Assembly: GCF_016862375.1 (NCBI RefSeq)
Contig: NZ_BOMV01000048.1
Coordinates: 1-64,000, forward strand
DNA length: 64,000 nucleotides
Source of the DNA: Paractinoplanes rishiriensis
GTDB lineage: Bacteria > Actinomycetota > Actinomycetes > Mycobacteriales > Micromonosporaceae
Direction of reading: 5' to 3'
Position 1 is the stretch's first letter; each line of letters starts with the position of its first letter. Shown in pieces: positions 7,722 to 17,007 of the stretch. The translations under genes were made by a program, and so were the position numbers. The notes beneath the pieces were generated by a model, which saw only the letters and a program-made list of their open reading frames with translations, did no database searches and was not told the DNA's origin.

Positions 7722-9075
7722 GCCCGGGGATGGCCGGGGTGCGGCGGGCCGGGGCCGGTCCGCGCCGGACCGGGATGGCCGACGCCACACCGGGCCGCCA
7801 GGGCAGCACGTTGAGCAGCAGGATCAGTACGAACGCGTACCCGTTCCAGCCGGCCGTCCAGATCGGATCGAGCACCAGCAGCAAATAGATCAGGGCGGCC
7901 GCGACCGCGTAGCCGGCACCGGGCACCCGGCGCGGCCGCAGCGGCCGGCGGGCCGGGAAACGCTGCCGGGCCGCGGCGTCCACCAGGATCAGCACGGCCG
8001 GCAGGATCCAGATCAGCTCGTGGATGCGGCTGACCGGGCCGATCGCCGCCGCGGTGAGGCCGACCAGGGTGAAGGCCGCGATCTCGTCGCCGTCGGCGTG
8101 TGCCGAGCGGGCCCGGATCAGGCCCACCGCGAGCAGCAGTACGGCGAACGACAGCCAGATGAGCACCGGGGTGCCGGCCGTGTCGTACAGCCGGTCCAGC
8201 ACCCCGGCCAGCGACTGGTTGGCCGGTGCGTCCGGCGGGCCGGACCGGTCGATCTGGGGGAGCACCGAGCCGAACCAGGCCGCGGTGGTGCCGGGCGCGA
8301 TCAGGGCGGCCCCGGTCAGCAGCGTCGCGGTGGTGCCGAGGGCGATCAGCGCGGCCCGCCACTGCCGGCTCACCATCAGGTAGAGAAGGAAGATTGCGGG
8401 ACTCACCGCGAGCGCGGTGGCGATGCCGATGCCGACGCCGGCCCAGGTCCCGGTGGCCCAGCCGCGCCGCAGCACGGCAACGGGAGATCGGTCGGCCCAG
8501 CCGCGGCGCAGCGCGGAGGCCGACGAACGTACCGGTTGGGAGGCGGGCGGTCCCGGCCACCAGGCCGCCCGGCTGCGCGCCCAGGCACTCCGGCGCAGCG
8601 CCACCACGTCGGCCGTGACCAGTGCGAACAGCAGCAGGTCGAGGGCGCCGAGGCCGAGTGTCGAGCGGACCGGCTCGGTCAGCAGCGCCAGCGCGGCGGC
8701 GACCAGGACGGTCCGGCCGCGGGGCTTGCCGTAGCGGCGGGCGACCGGGCCGGCCAGCGCGACCAGGCCCAGCACCAGGGCGGCCAGGCCGGCCAGGGCG
8801 AGCAGCCAGCCGGTGACCGGCAGTGGCAACCGGGCCGCGGGGGCCAGCAGCAGCGCGGCCACCGGGGACAGGGCGGTGCCGACCCGGTGGTCCGGCGAGC
8901 GGTACGCGTACAGGCCCTCGCCCTGCCACCAGTCCCGGATCGCCGCGTGGTCGACCCCGAGCCAGCTCAACGCGTACCGCTGCTGGTAAAGAAGGATCGC
9001 CAGGCCGGCGCCGAGGCACAGCAGAGTGACCACGGCGGACCTCTTGATCCGCGCGTGCGCGTGCAACGCCTGCAT
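7708..9075 (-). CDS. GT87-like membrane mannosyltransferase family protein
   Basis: About 455 residues with ten or so membrane helices, beginning with RSAVVTLLCLGAGLAILL. The first loop holds WLGVDHAAIRDWWQGEGLYAY followed by a proline-rich segment, the pattern of DUF2029/GT87 polyprenyl-phosphate-mannose-dependent transferases. I chose the ATG at 9075, with a G-rich stretch upstream, over the in-frame codon at 9114 that adds 13 unlikely residues. It overlaps moaE tail to tail. Similar in layout to the protein at 742-2097 but not its neighbour. Confidence 0.75.
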   Translation of the reverse strand: MQALHAHARIKRSAVVTLLCLGAGLAILLYQQRYALSWLGVDHAAIRDWWQGEGLYAYRSPDHRVGTALSPVAALLLAPAARLPLPVTGWLLALAGLAALVLGLVALAGPVARRYGKPRGRTVLVAAALALLTEPVRSTLGLGALDLLLFALVTADVVALRRSAWARSRAAWWPGPPASQPVRSSASALRRGWADRSPVAVLRRGWATGTWAGVGIGIATALAVSPAIFLLYLMVSRQWRAALIALGTTATLLTGAALIAPGTTAAWFGSVLPQIDRSGPPDAPANQSLAGVLDRLYDTAGTPVLIWLSFAVLLLAVGLIRARSAHADGDEIAAFTLVGLTAAAIGPVSRIHELIWILPAVLILVDAAARQRFPARRPLRPRRVPGAGYAVAAALIYLLLVLDPIWTAGWNGYAFVLILLLNVLPWRPGVASAIPVRRGPAPARRTPAIPGPRGS

Positions 9076-9218
9076 GGCGCGACCCCCGTCGCTTCTCGTC
9101 CCCGGGCACGGCACGGCCCGCGGCCGGGCGAAAGCGAGCTTAGAAGGCGCAGGCCAACCGCGCGGCCCCTCGTCCGCTTAACGGGAAGATCGCGACAAAA
9201 GTTGCCTTAAGGACAGGC

Positions 9219-9722
9219 CTAACCGGGCAATCTACGCGCGGCGGATGCGGACATCGCGGCGATCCTGGCGTCCCGCTTAGCCGACCGGACCGCCCGCCGC
9301 ATCGAGCGCTGCGAGCGGTCGACCGCGTGCGAGGTGCGGTAACGCAGGCCGGGGCGGCCCTCGGTGTCGACCGCGGCCAGCAGCAGGCCGCCGAGCAGGC
9401 CGAGATTGCGGAGGGCGTCCTGCCGGCCGGCAGCCACCGTGGCGGGCACCAGGCCGGCCGCGAGCAGCGCCGCCGCGGGCCGGGTGAAATGTCCGGTGGC
9501 CAGCGCCAGGCCGGCCGCCACGTCACTGACCGCCTTGATCCGGACGAGGCTGCGGGCGTCGGTGGGTATGCGCGGGTCGACCTTTTCCAGCAGCGGCCCG
9601 ACGCGATCGGTGACCCGGCGTGCGGTGGCGGCGGACGCGTCGGGGTTGAGGAGGACTCGGATCCCGCCGGCCACGAAGATCGAGGCGAGCATGGCGCGGG
9701 CCGCGGTGCGTACGGGCTTCAT
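9219..9722 (-). CDS. DoxX-family membrane protein
   Basis: 167 residues with four hydrophobic segments and a basic C-terminal tail. RMLASIFVAGGIRVL-like start, RIKAVSDVAAGLALATG and LLAAGLVPATVAAGR match actinobacterial DoxX-family proteins, small quinone- or redox-associated membrane proteins whose exact role varies. ATG start. Stands alone between the GT87-like gene and the ATPase gene on the same strand, so it may be read with the latter. Confidence 0.8.
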   Translation of the reverse strand: MKPVRTAARAMLASIFVAGGIRVLLNPDASAATARRVTDRVGPLLEKVDPRIPTDARSLVRIKAVSDVAAGLALATGHFTRPAAALLAAGLVPATVAAGRQDALRNLGLLGGLLLAAVDTEGRPGLRYRTSHAVDRSQRSMRRAVRSAKRDARIAAMSASAARRLPG

Positions 9723-9749
9723 GAAGTGGTTATACCCGTCAGACGGGCA

Positions 9750-10964
9750 TCACACCGGCTGGGTTCGCAGGTACCTGCCGAAGTGCGGGACCGTGAAGGC
9801 GACCGTGCCGCGCTCGCCGGAGTAGATCAAACCCTTCTTGATCAGGGCGTCCCGGGCCGGGGAGAGGCTGGCCGGCTTGCGGCCGAGCGCGGTGGCGATC
9901 TCGGCGGTCGGTACCGCGGCGTCCATGTCGTTGTCCGGTTCGCCGGAAAGCGCGGCCATCGCACGCATGTACTCGCGTTCGGCGGGGGTGGCCCGCTCGA
10001 AGCGCGACCCGAAGAAACCGACCGCCAGTTCGGCCTCGGCCTCGGGGGCGGCCACCCGCACGTCGGCGTCGGTGACCGGGGACTGCGGGGCGTGGTCCCA
10101 GGTGGCTTTCCCGTACGCCTGCACGAAGTAGGGGTATCCGCCGGACTTCTCGTAGAGCAGGTCGAGCGCCTTCGCCTCGTATTCCACGTCCTCGCGGGCG
10201 GCCGGTGCACACAGCGCCAGATCGGCTGCCACCCGGTCGAGGCGGTCGATCCGCTGGTACCGGAAGAGGCGTTCGGAGTACGACTTGGCGGCGGACAGCA
10301 CGGCCGGCAGGTGCGGCAGTCCGGCACCCACCACGATCAGCGGCGCACCCAGCTGGGACAGCTCGTGGCAGGCGGCGCACAGCGCGGACACGTCGGCCGG
10401 ACCGAGGTCTTGCATCTCGTCGATGAACAGGGCGATGCCGGTGCCCACGTCGGTGGCCAGCGAGGCGGCGTCGGTGAACAGCTCGACCAGGTCGATCTCG
10501 ATGTCGCCGGAGTCGGCCCGGCCGCGGGCCGGCGGCACGTCGATGCCGGGCGCCCAGCGGTCGCGGATCTTGCCGTTCGGGTCGTTGGCCCGCAGCGCGA
10601 ACGCCTTGAGCACCCCGAGCACCTCGTCGACCCGGTCCGGGTTGCGGTGGTGCGGCGCCAACTCGCGGATCGCCATGTGCAGGGCGGCCGAGACCGGGCG
10701 GCGCAGCGACTGGTCGGGTCGCGCCTCGATCTTGCCGGTGCCCCAGAGCCGGCCGATGGCGGCCGAGCGCAGGGTGTTGAGCAGCACGGTCTTGCCGACG
10801 CCGCGCAGGCCGGTGAGGACCAGGCTGCGCTCCGGGCGGCCGCGGGCGACCCGCTCCAGCACCACGTCGAACGCGTCCAGCTCGCGGCCGCGCCCGGCCA
10901 GCTCGGGCGGGCGCTGGCCGGCGCCGGGGGCGTAGGGATTCCGTACCGGATCCACGGATAGCAC
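9750..10964 (-). CDS. AAA/ORC-type ATPase
   Basis: 404 residues. An N-terminal PPELAGRGRELDAF segment precedes a P-loop (TGLRGVGKT, near residue 55), a Walker B (IALFIDEMQDL, near 175) and a sensor-like VVGAGLPHLP, then a C-terminal winged-helix part ending in VPHFGRYLRTQ. This is the AAA_16/ORC1-like ATPase group common in actinobacteria and often described as an ATP-binding or Orc-like protein. No linked partner suggests a target. GTG start at 10964; a GTG nine bases later is equally possible. The upstream 80 bp are full of CTAG repeats. Confidence 0.8.
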   Translation of the reverse strand: MLSVDPVRNPYAPGAGQRPPELAGRGRELDAFDVVLERVARGRPERSLVLTGLRGVGKTVLLNTLRSAAIGRLWGTGKIEARPDQSLRRPVSAALHMAIRELAPHHRNPDRVDEVLGVLKAFALRANDPNGKIRDRWAPGIDVPPARGRADSGDIEIDLVELFTDAASLATDVGTGIALFIDEMQDLGPADVSALCAACHELSQLGAPLIVVGAGLPHLPAVLSAAKSYSERLFRYQRIDRLDRVAADLALCAPAAREDVEYEAKALDLLYEKSGGYPYFVQAYGKATWDHAPQSPVTDADVRVAAPEAEAELAVGFFGSRFERATPAEREYMRAMAALSGEPDNDMDAAVPTAEIATALGRKPASLSPARDALIKKGLIYSGERGTVAFTVPHFGRYLRTQPV

Positions 10965-10975
10965 CGTATCGGGTC

Positions 10976-11062
10976 ATCTAGCGAAATAGCTAGAGTCCAC
11001 TATTAAAAGCTCTCGTGGGTCGTCTACCAAGATCTAGCTCTACAGCTAGAGTCCGCTAGAGC
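10976..11062. repeat. CTAG-rich direct and inverted repeats
   Basis: The 11-mer AGCTAGAGTCC occurs at 10988-10998 and again at 11044-11054. TCTAGCT at 11033-11039 is inverted relative to AGCTAGA at 11044-11050, and GCTCTA at 11037-11042 relative to TAGAGC at 11057-11062. CTAG occurs five times in about 80 bases, though it is rare in such G+C-rich DNA. The block lies immediately upstream of the ATPase gene and touches the stop codon of the LppU-like gene. Confidence 0.75.
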
Positions 11063-11688
11063 TGCTTATGTTCCTTGAGGCACAGCACGAAGTCGAGCTC
11101 GTCGAACGGGCTGTCGTAGAAGTACCACTTCGTATAGCCCTGCACGTCGGAGCACTTGGACTCGGCGTCCTTCTCGCCCGTGGTGCGGCCGGCCACCCGC
11201 TTGAGGACCTCGAAGCTGCCGGTGGTGCAGGCGATCGCGCGCATCTCGGGCTGCTCGTCGGTGCCCTCGTTGACGACGCAGTCGCCCACCTTGACGTTGA
11301 AGCGGGCGTCCTCGCTGCCGACCGGTGCCGCGCCGGGCTTGTTGGAGGGCGCGGCCGACGACAGGGTCTGCGGCTCACCGCGGTCGCTGCGCTCCTTGAG
11401 CAGCCACGCGGTTGCCCCCAGCCCGACGCAGACCAGCACGCCGAGGGTCACCACCAGCGCGATCATCGGGGTGTTCCGCTTCGGTGGCGCCGGTGGAGAC
11501 GGGTTGGCCCAGCCTGGCGCCGAGTGGTACGAGACCGGCTGTTGCGGAACCGACGGCGGATGCGCGCCCCAGGCTGGGTCGGGCACCGTGGAGCCGTGTT
11601 CGCCCCATGGGTCGGCGGGTTCGGCGTACGGCTCGTCGGAGCTCCCCTGCGACCACGGCGGGCCGGAGTACGGGCCGTTCTGCGACAT
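11056..11688 (-). CDS. LppU/SCO3897-like membrane-anchored protein
   Basis: 210 residues. Residues 1-75 are Pro/Ser/Tyr-rich and cytoplasmic, then one membrane helix (MIALVVTLGVLVCVGLGATAWLL) and an extracytoplasmic domain starting FNVKVGDCVVN, with Cys residues spaced as in the LppU/SCO3897 group (CVV, ACTTG, KCSD, LCLKE). The fold is probably held by disulphides. Function unknown. The start is the ATG at 11688 with GGAGGA eight bases upstream; the in-frame extension to 11757 lacks such a site. Confidence 0.75.
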   Translation of the reverse strand: MSQNGPYSGPPWSQGSSDEPYAEPADPWGEHGSTVPDPAWGAHPPSVPQQPVSYHSAPGWANPSPPAPPKRNTPMIALVVTLGVLVCVGLGATAWLLKERSDRGEPQTLSSAAPSNKPGAAPVGSEDARFNVKVGDCVVNEGTDEQPEMRAIACTTGSFEVLKRVAGRTTGEKDAESKCSDVQGYTKWYFYDSPFDELDFVLCLKEHKQL

Positions 11689-11824
11689 CTGGGAATCCTC
11701 CGGAAGCGGTCTTCGCTGCCTGCCACCGTAGCGTGCGGACAGTACGCAAACCCGCACGGAATCGCCAGGGTTGTCGGCAACACGACCCGCACGTCACACA
11801 CCTGGGCCGATACCCTGCACGGTC

Positions 11825-12514
11825 GTGTCGCCACTCCTCGTGATCTCCGCCGCCGTCTTCGGCGCGGCAACCGCCGCCTTCCTCCCCCGGCTCGCCGAGC
11901 GCCTCGCGGTGCGTAACGGCGAGGGCGTCCGGCAGAGCTGCGCGGTCTGCTCACGGCCGTTCTCCCCCGGCATGCATGGTTGGGTACGGGTGGGAGCGGC
12001 GTGCGCCTGCACCGGCGGGTGCCTGCGGGTCGTGTCGACCGGTGCGGCGGTGGCCACCGCCCTGGCCGTTGCGGTCGGGCCGCTCCCGCTGCTGCCGGTC
12101 TATCTGCTGGCGGCGGTGCCGGCGCTGCTGCTCGCGATGATCGACGTGCGCTGCCTGCGACTGCCCGACCCACTGGTCGCGGCACTTGTCGTGATCGCGG
12201 GTGTCCCGCTCGGCGTGCTGCGGCCCGAGCAGATCGGAACGGCGCTCGCTGCGGGTGTGGGCGCGCTGGTCGCGTACGGGATCATTGCTCTGTTGCCTTG
12301 GCGCGGCCTCGGACTCGGCGACGTGAAGCTGGCCGCCGCACTTGCCCTGATCCTGGGATTCACCGGCACCGACGCCGTGCTCGCCGGCGTGCTGACCGCG
12401 CACCTGATCATCGGACCGGTCGCGATGTTCCGGCTGATCACCGGGCCTCGGCGGGCGATACCCTTCGGGCCCGCGCTGCTGGCCGGCGCCCTGATCGCGA
12501 TTACAACAGCCTGA
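11825..12514 (+). CDS. A24-family prepilin peptidase
   Basis: About 229 residues, polytopic. The two catalytic aspartates of type IV prepilin peptidases are visible in MIDVRCLRLPD and GLGLGDVKLAA. The family cleaves leader peptides of pilins and pseudopilins at the cytoplasmic membrane face. A Cys-rich stretch (CAVCSRPF, CACTGGC) sits where PilD has its zinc-binding insert. No pilin, ATPase or secretion gene is nearby, so its substrates lie elsewhere. The GTG at 11825 begins a good hydrophobic N-terminus; an in-frame ATG/GTG further up at 11771 is less likely. The 3' end overlaps the helicase gene by 14 bp. Confidence 0.8.
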   Translation: MSPLLVISAAVFGAATAAFLPRLAERLAVRNGEGVRQSCAVCSRPFSPGMHGWVRVGAACACTGGCLRVVSTGAAVATALAVAVGPLPLLPVYLLAAVPALLLAMIDVRCLRLPDPLVAALVVIAGVPLGVLRPEQIGTALAAGVGALVAYGIIALLPWRGLGLGDVKLAAALALILGFTGTDAVLAGVLTAHLIIGPVAMFRLITGPRRAIPFGPALLAGALIAITTA

Positions 12515-15500
12515 GCTGACGATCCTTCGGCCGGGCGGGCACGGTGTCGCCGAGCCGCTCGAACAGCCCCGAGTCGATCACGTCCAGGAACGGCGTGGGC
12601 GACTGCTCCCGCTCGCTGCCGTGCCGGAACCGGCGAGCCGCGTGCGAGACATAGAGCCGGTCCTGCGCCCGGGTCACCCCCACGAAGAACAGCCGGCGCT
12701 CCTCGGCCACGTCGTCGTCGGTCGGCGTGCTACCCGGCCAGCGCAGCGGCAGCAGGCCGTCCTCGCAGCCGACCAGGAACACCACCGGGAACTCGAGGCC
12801 CTTGGCGGCGTGCAGGGTGAGCAGGTTGACCGCCTCGGCGCGCGGGTCGAGCGCGTCCACCTCGGCGCCGGTCGCGATCTCCTGGAGGAAGCGCGGCGCG
12901 TCGTCGCCGATGCGCTGGGCGAGCGGCATCAGCAGGTCGGCGGCGGCCCAGATGTCCTCGGGCGCGAGTTGCTCGGCGTCCAGCGTGGGCGCCGCGAACC
13001 GCTGGGCCAGCACCTGCGCGGTCAGCTTGACCCGGGCCGCGAGCGAACCGCCCAGCCCGCCGGCGTGCCGCAGTTCCCGGGCGATCACCTGCACCGCGGC
13101 TCGGTCGCGGAGCCGGTTGTGCGAGCGTTTCTGCACCGGCACACCGGCCCGGGACAGCGCCTCGACGATCGGACCGGATTGGCTGTCGGTGCGGTAGAGG
13201 ACCGCGATGTCCGAGAAGGACAGATTGCCGGCGGTGGCCGACCGGGAGTCCACCCGGCCCGAGTCCAGCGACCGGTGCGACAGGCCGCCGACCAGGTCGT
13301 CGATGGTGCGGACCACGAAGTCGGCCTCGTCCGCGACGCTGCCGGCCGGATAGCGGCCCACCAGCGCGGCCTCCGGGTCGAGCCGGGCCGGGTCCAGTCG
13401 CCGGCCGCTGACCAGCGAGGTCGGGGCGATGGCCTGCACCGCGGCGGCCAGGATCGGCGCCGACGACCGGTAGTTGCGGGTCAGCCGCACCAGCCGGGCG
13501 TCCACGAAGTCCTCGTTGAAGCGCAGGAAGTACTTCACGTCCGCGCCGCGGAACGAGTAGATCGCCTGGTCCGGGTCGCCGATCGCGCAGAGGTTGCCGT
13601 CCGCGGGGCTGAGTAGGCGCAGCAGTTCGTACTGGACCTCGTCGACGTCCTGATACTCGTCCACGAAGATCCATTGCCACTGGCGGCGGTACTTCTCGAC
13701 CAGAGCCGGCTCGTCGCGCAGCAGCGCGACCGGCAGGGCGATCAGGTCGTCGAGGTCGACCAGATCCTGCTGGCGGAGCAGTTTCGCGTACGCGAGATCG
13801 TCGTCGCCGGCCTGCTCGCGCGCCTCGGCCCGCTCCGCCTCGTCGGCGATCCGCCAGTTCGCGCCGAGCCCGGCCGCCTTGGCGTTGTCCCGCAGGATGG
13901 CCAGCCCGACCGAGTGGAACGTGCCGACCGTGATGTCCTCGGCCACGTCGCCGAGCAGCGCGTCGAGCCGCTCCTGCAACTCGGCCGCGGCCCGCCGGGT
14001 GAACGTGATGGCCAGGCAGCGGTGCGGGAAGACGCTCAGTTCGGCGCAGAGGTAGGCGATCCGGTGGGTCAGCGTCCGGGTCTTGCCGGTGCCCGGTCCG
14101 GCCACGATCAGCAGCGGTCCGCCGGGCGCCGAGGCGGCCACCCGCTGCATGGCGTCGAGGCGGTCGAGCAGCCCGGTGCCGACCTCCTCCATCCCGGCCA
14201 GCATCGGCTCGAACGGCTCGTGCGGGCTGACCGGCGCCGGCAGCGGCGGCGGGACCTTGACCTCTTTGACGGCCTTGGCGGGCTTCGGCTTCGCGGGCAT
14301 CACCGCCGGCTTGCGCTGCTGCGGCAGGTCGAACAGCGTCTCCACCTGCGGCGCGTTGGACCGGTTGCGCAGCTCGCCCGGCTCGAACAGCGTGATCACG
14401 CCGTACTCGCCGTCGTAGCCCGGCACCCGCCGGACCGCGCCGCGGCGCAGCCGGTCGATCGCCTCGCGCACCTCGTCCCCGCCGGCCTGGCCGATCGCGT
14501 CCAGCGGTACGTTGCGCAGGATGTCCAGCTCCGGGCCGAGGGTGGCGACCAGGTTGTTGAGCTGTGCCTCGACGGTCTTGGACTTGGCACCGACCCCGTG
14601 CACCTCGCCGAGCACCTGGTGCAGCTGGATGAGGTGCTCGACGTGGTCGTCGCGGCGGTGCCCCACCGGCCGGTCGGCGAGGTCCTCGACCCGGCTGAGC
14701 ACGCCCACGGTCAGCGGCTTGCCGCACTCGGGGCAGCGGCCACCGGCCTCGCGGGTGCGGTCCGGCTCCCAGTTCACGCCGCAGACCCGGTGGCCGTCCG
14801 CGTGGTATTTCCCCTCCTCGGGGAAGAACTCCAGGGTGCCGGCCAGGCCGCGGCCGTGCTGGACCGCGAAGTAGTCGGGCTCGCCGGTGTAGAGCGTGGC
14901 CTCCCGGGCCAGCGCGGCCGGCGAGTGGGCGTCCGAGTTGGAGACCAGGCGGTATCTGTCCAGGCTGGACACCCGCCAGTTCATCTCCGGGTCGGAGGAC
15001 AGGCCGGTCTCCACCGCGGTGATGTGCCCGGCCAGGTCGGCGTAGCAGTCGGCGATCGCGTCGAAGCCGGATTTCGAGCCCAGCGCCGAGAACCACGGGG
15101 TCCAGATGTGCGCCGGCACCAGGTATCCGCCGGCCTCCAGAGTGATCTCCAGCAGGTCGCGGGAGTCGAGGCCGAGGATCGGCCGGCCGTCCGCGGTGAG
15201 GTTGCCGATCCGGCCCAGCGCGGTGTTGAACCTGGTCGCCGCCGCGAAATCCGGGACGTAGCAGAGGTGGTGCACCTTGCGGGTCCGGTCGTCGCGCTTG
15301 TAGATCGTGGAGATCTCGACGCTGAGCAGGAACCGGGCCGGCCGGGTGGATTGCAGCGAGCCGGGCAGCCGCCGGGTCACCTCGGTCTCGTCGGCCAGCC
15401 GGAACAGGCCGGGCGAGTCGTCGACCAGGCTCTCCTTGAGATGGTCGAACCAGGCCGGGTGGGTGAAGTCGCCGGTGCCCAGCAGCGCGATGCCCTTGCG

Positions 15501-15638
15501 CCGCGCCCACCAGGCCAGGTTGGGCAGCGTCAGGTCGCGGCTACAGGCCCGCGAATACCGGGAGTGGATGTGCAGATCCGCGACGTATGCGTCCGCGGCG
15601 ACCGAGGACCCTGCGATGTCCGAGGGCACGCGCTGCAT
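12501..15638 (-). CDS. Endonuclease Q-like PHP domain fused to UvrD helicase
   Basis: 1045 residues. Residues 19-430 form a PHP phosphoesterase of the TIGR00375/Endonuclease Q type: DLHIHSRYSRA (His23, His25), LLGTGDFTHPAW, SVEISTIYKR, VHHLCYVPD, PAHIWTPWFS and SNSDAHSP supply the metal ligands, and CGVNW...CPECGKPL near 286-307 is the zinc finger. After a Pro/Lys linker (about 440-480) comes a full SF1 UvrD helicase: AGPGTGKT near 515, ITFTRRAAAEL, FVDEYQDVD near 659, GDPDQAIYSFRGAD, RLTRNYRS, TLHAAKGLEFP and FFVGVTRAQDRLY. Endonuclease Q cuts 5' of deaminated bases; joined to a 3'-5' helicase this suggests one-polypeptide repair. ATG start. Confidence 0.9.
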   Translation of the reverse strand: MQRVPSDIAGSSVAADAYVADLHIHSRYSRACSRDLTLPNLAWWARRKGIALLGTGDFTHPAWFDHLKESLVDDSPGLFRLADETEVTRRLPGSLQSTRPARFLLSVEISTIYKRDDRTRKVHHLCYVPDFAAATRFNTALGRIGNLTADGRPILGLDSRDLLEITLEAGGYLVPAHIWTPWFSALGSKSGFDAIADCYADLAGHITAVETGLSSDPEMNWRVSSLDRYRLVSNSDAHSPAALAREATLYTGEPDYFAVQHGRGLAGTLEFFPEEGKYHADGHRVCGVNWEPDRTREAGGRCPECGKPLTVGVLSRVEDLADRPVGHRRDDHVEHLIQLHQVLGEVHGVGAKSKTVEAQLNNLVATLGPELDILRNVPLDAIGQAGGDEVREAIDRLRRGAVRRVPGYDGEYGVITLFEPGELRNRSNAPQVETLFDLPQQRKPAVMPAKPKPAKAVKEVKVPPPLPAPVSPHEPFEPMLAGMEEVGTGLLDRLDAMQRVAASAPGGPLLIVAGPGTGKTRTLTHRIAYLCAELSVFPHRCLAITFTRRAAAELQERLDALLGDVAEDITVGTFHSVGLAILRDNAKAAGLGANWRIADEAERAEAREQAGDDDLAYAKLLRQQDLVDLDDLIALPVALLRDEPALVEKYRRQWQWIFVDEYQDVDEVQYELLRLLSPADGNLCAIGDPDQAIYSFRGADVKYFLRFNEDFVDARLVRLTRNYRSSAPILAAAVQAIAPTSLVSGRRLDPARLDPEAALVGRYPAGSVADEADFVVRTIDDLVGGLSHRSLDSGRVDSRSATAGNLSFSDIAVLYRTDSQSGPIVEALSRAGVPVQKRSHNRLRDRAAVQVIARELRHAGGLGGSLAARVKLTAQVLAQRFAAPTLDAEQLAPEDIWAAADLLMPLAQRIGDDAPRFLQEIATGAEVDALDPRAEAVNLLTLHAAKGLEFPVVFLVGCEDGLLPLRWPGSTPTDDDVAEERRLFFVGVTRAQDRLYVSHAARRFRHGSEREQSPTPFLDVIDSGLFERLGDTVPARPKDRQLRLL

Positions 15639-15712
15639 CCTGTCACGGCCTCCGGTCCACTAACTAATCGCCACGCGGCAACAAACTTACGGATCTTGAT
15701 ACCTGGAACAGG

Positions 15713-16960
15713 TCATGTCGTCCGCAACTCGATGACGGTGACCTGCGGCGGCGCGCCGACCCGCACCGGTGGTCCCCAGAACCCGGCGCCGTTGGTCACG
15801 TATACCGGAACCCCGTCCACGCGGCCGAGGCCGGAAACGACCGGCTGTTGCAGCTTGACCAGCAGGTTGAACGGTGCCATCTGGCCGCCGTGGGTGTGCC
15901 CGGAAACCTGGAGATCGACCCCGAACGGGGCCGCCTGCACGGCCGCCACGGGCTGGTGGGCCATCAGCACCACCGGCCGGGCCGGATCGCGGTCGCCGAG
16001 CGCCCGGGCGAAGTCCGGCCCGTCGCCGAACTGCTCGCCGCCGATGTCGTTGACGCCGGCCAGGTCCAGCCCGTCCAATTCGACCCGCTCGTTGCGCAGC
16101 GGTCGCAGGCCCAGCCGTGTCACCTCCTCCAACCAGGGTTCGTAGCCCGAGTAGTACTCGTGATTGCCGGTCACGAAGTACGCGCCGAGCCGCGACCTGA
16201 TGCCGGCCAGCGGCGCCGCGGCCGGGCCCAGCTCCGCAACGGTGCCGTCAACCAGATCACCGACGACGCACACCATGTCCGCTTGCACCGAATTGATCAG
16301 GTCGACGATCCGGCTGACGTGCCGGCTGCCGGCGAGCGGGCCGACGTGGATGTCGGAGACGACCGCCAGGCGGGTGCCGTCCATCGCGCGCGGCAGCTTG
16401 GCCAGCGGCAGTTGGACGCGGTCGAGTTGCGGCCCGCCGAGCGCGGTCTTGACGCCGTAGCCGGTGATGCCTGCGGCGGTGAGTCCCGCGAAGATCGCCG
16501 CACCCCGGGCGAGGAGCAGGCGCCGCTCGATGCCGGATTGGTCAGAGCCTGCCTCGATGCGGGACGCGGCGCGGCTGGTGACGGTGTCGCCGGCCTCCGC
16601 CGGAAGATCGTCCACGGCGGCCGGTTCGCCCGCCGCTGTCACCGGCGACATTTCGGGCGCATGCTTCCGGTGGCGCAGCCAGAGGGACAGCGCCAGCCGC
16701 GGCACCTCGAGCACCGCCAGCGTCACCAGCAGATAGAACATCAGCGCCAGCCACATGTACCCGGGCCAGGCCAGGAACGCGATCTCCCCGCTGCGCACCC
16801 CGGCCATGGTCACCGGCACCAGGATCGCGAGCACCACCGCCGCGATCGTCCCGGCCCGCCGCGCCCGGCCGGGCCGCAACGTGTCCTTGACCAGCCGTTT
16901 CCACAGGTAATAGTGGATGAGCGCGATGACCCCGAAGACCACCCCGACGAACGCCAGCAC
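15713..16960 (-). CDS. membrane-anchored YkuE-type metallophosphoesterase
   Basis: About 415 residues. Four N-terminal membrane helices and a linker precede a calcineurin-like phosphoesterase domain whose metal ligands are all present: SDIHVGP, VGDLVDG, TGNHEYY, MAHQP and SGHTHGGQ. The GTG at 16960 follows GAGGAGG by five bases and is preferred over the TTG at 16999. Located 47 bp downstream of moaD on the same strand, so it may be the last gene of a moaA-moaD-phosphoesterase unit, though no link to cofactor synthesis is known to me. Substrate unknown. Confidence 0.85.
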   Translation of the reverse strand: MLAFVGVVFGVIALIHYYLWKRLVKDTLRPGRARRAGTIAAVVLAILVPVTMAGVRSGEIAFLAWPGYMWLALMFYLLVTLAVLEVPRLALSLWLRHRKHAPEMSPVTAAGEPAAVDDLPAEAGDTVTSRAASRIEAGSDQSGIERRLLLARGAAIFAGLTAAGITGYGVKTALGGPQLDRVQLPLAKLPRAMDGTRLAVVSDIHVGPLAGSRHVSRIVDLINSVQADMVCVVGDLVDGTVAELGPAAAPLAGIRSRLGAYFVTGNHEYYSGYEPWLEEVTRLGLRPLRNERVELDGLDLAGVNDIGGEQFGDGPDFARALGDRDPARPVVLMAHQPVAAVQAAPFGVDLQVSGHTHGGQMAPFNLLVKLQQPVVSGLGRVDGVPVYVTNGAGFWGPPVRVGAPPQVTVIELRTT

Positions 16961-17007
16961 AACTTCCTCCTCAGTGACCCCGACCGCCGTGCCGGCCAAC
17001 CGGGAAG

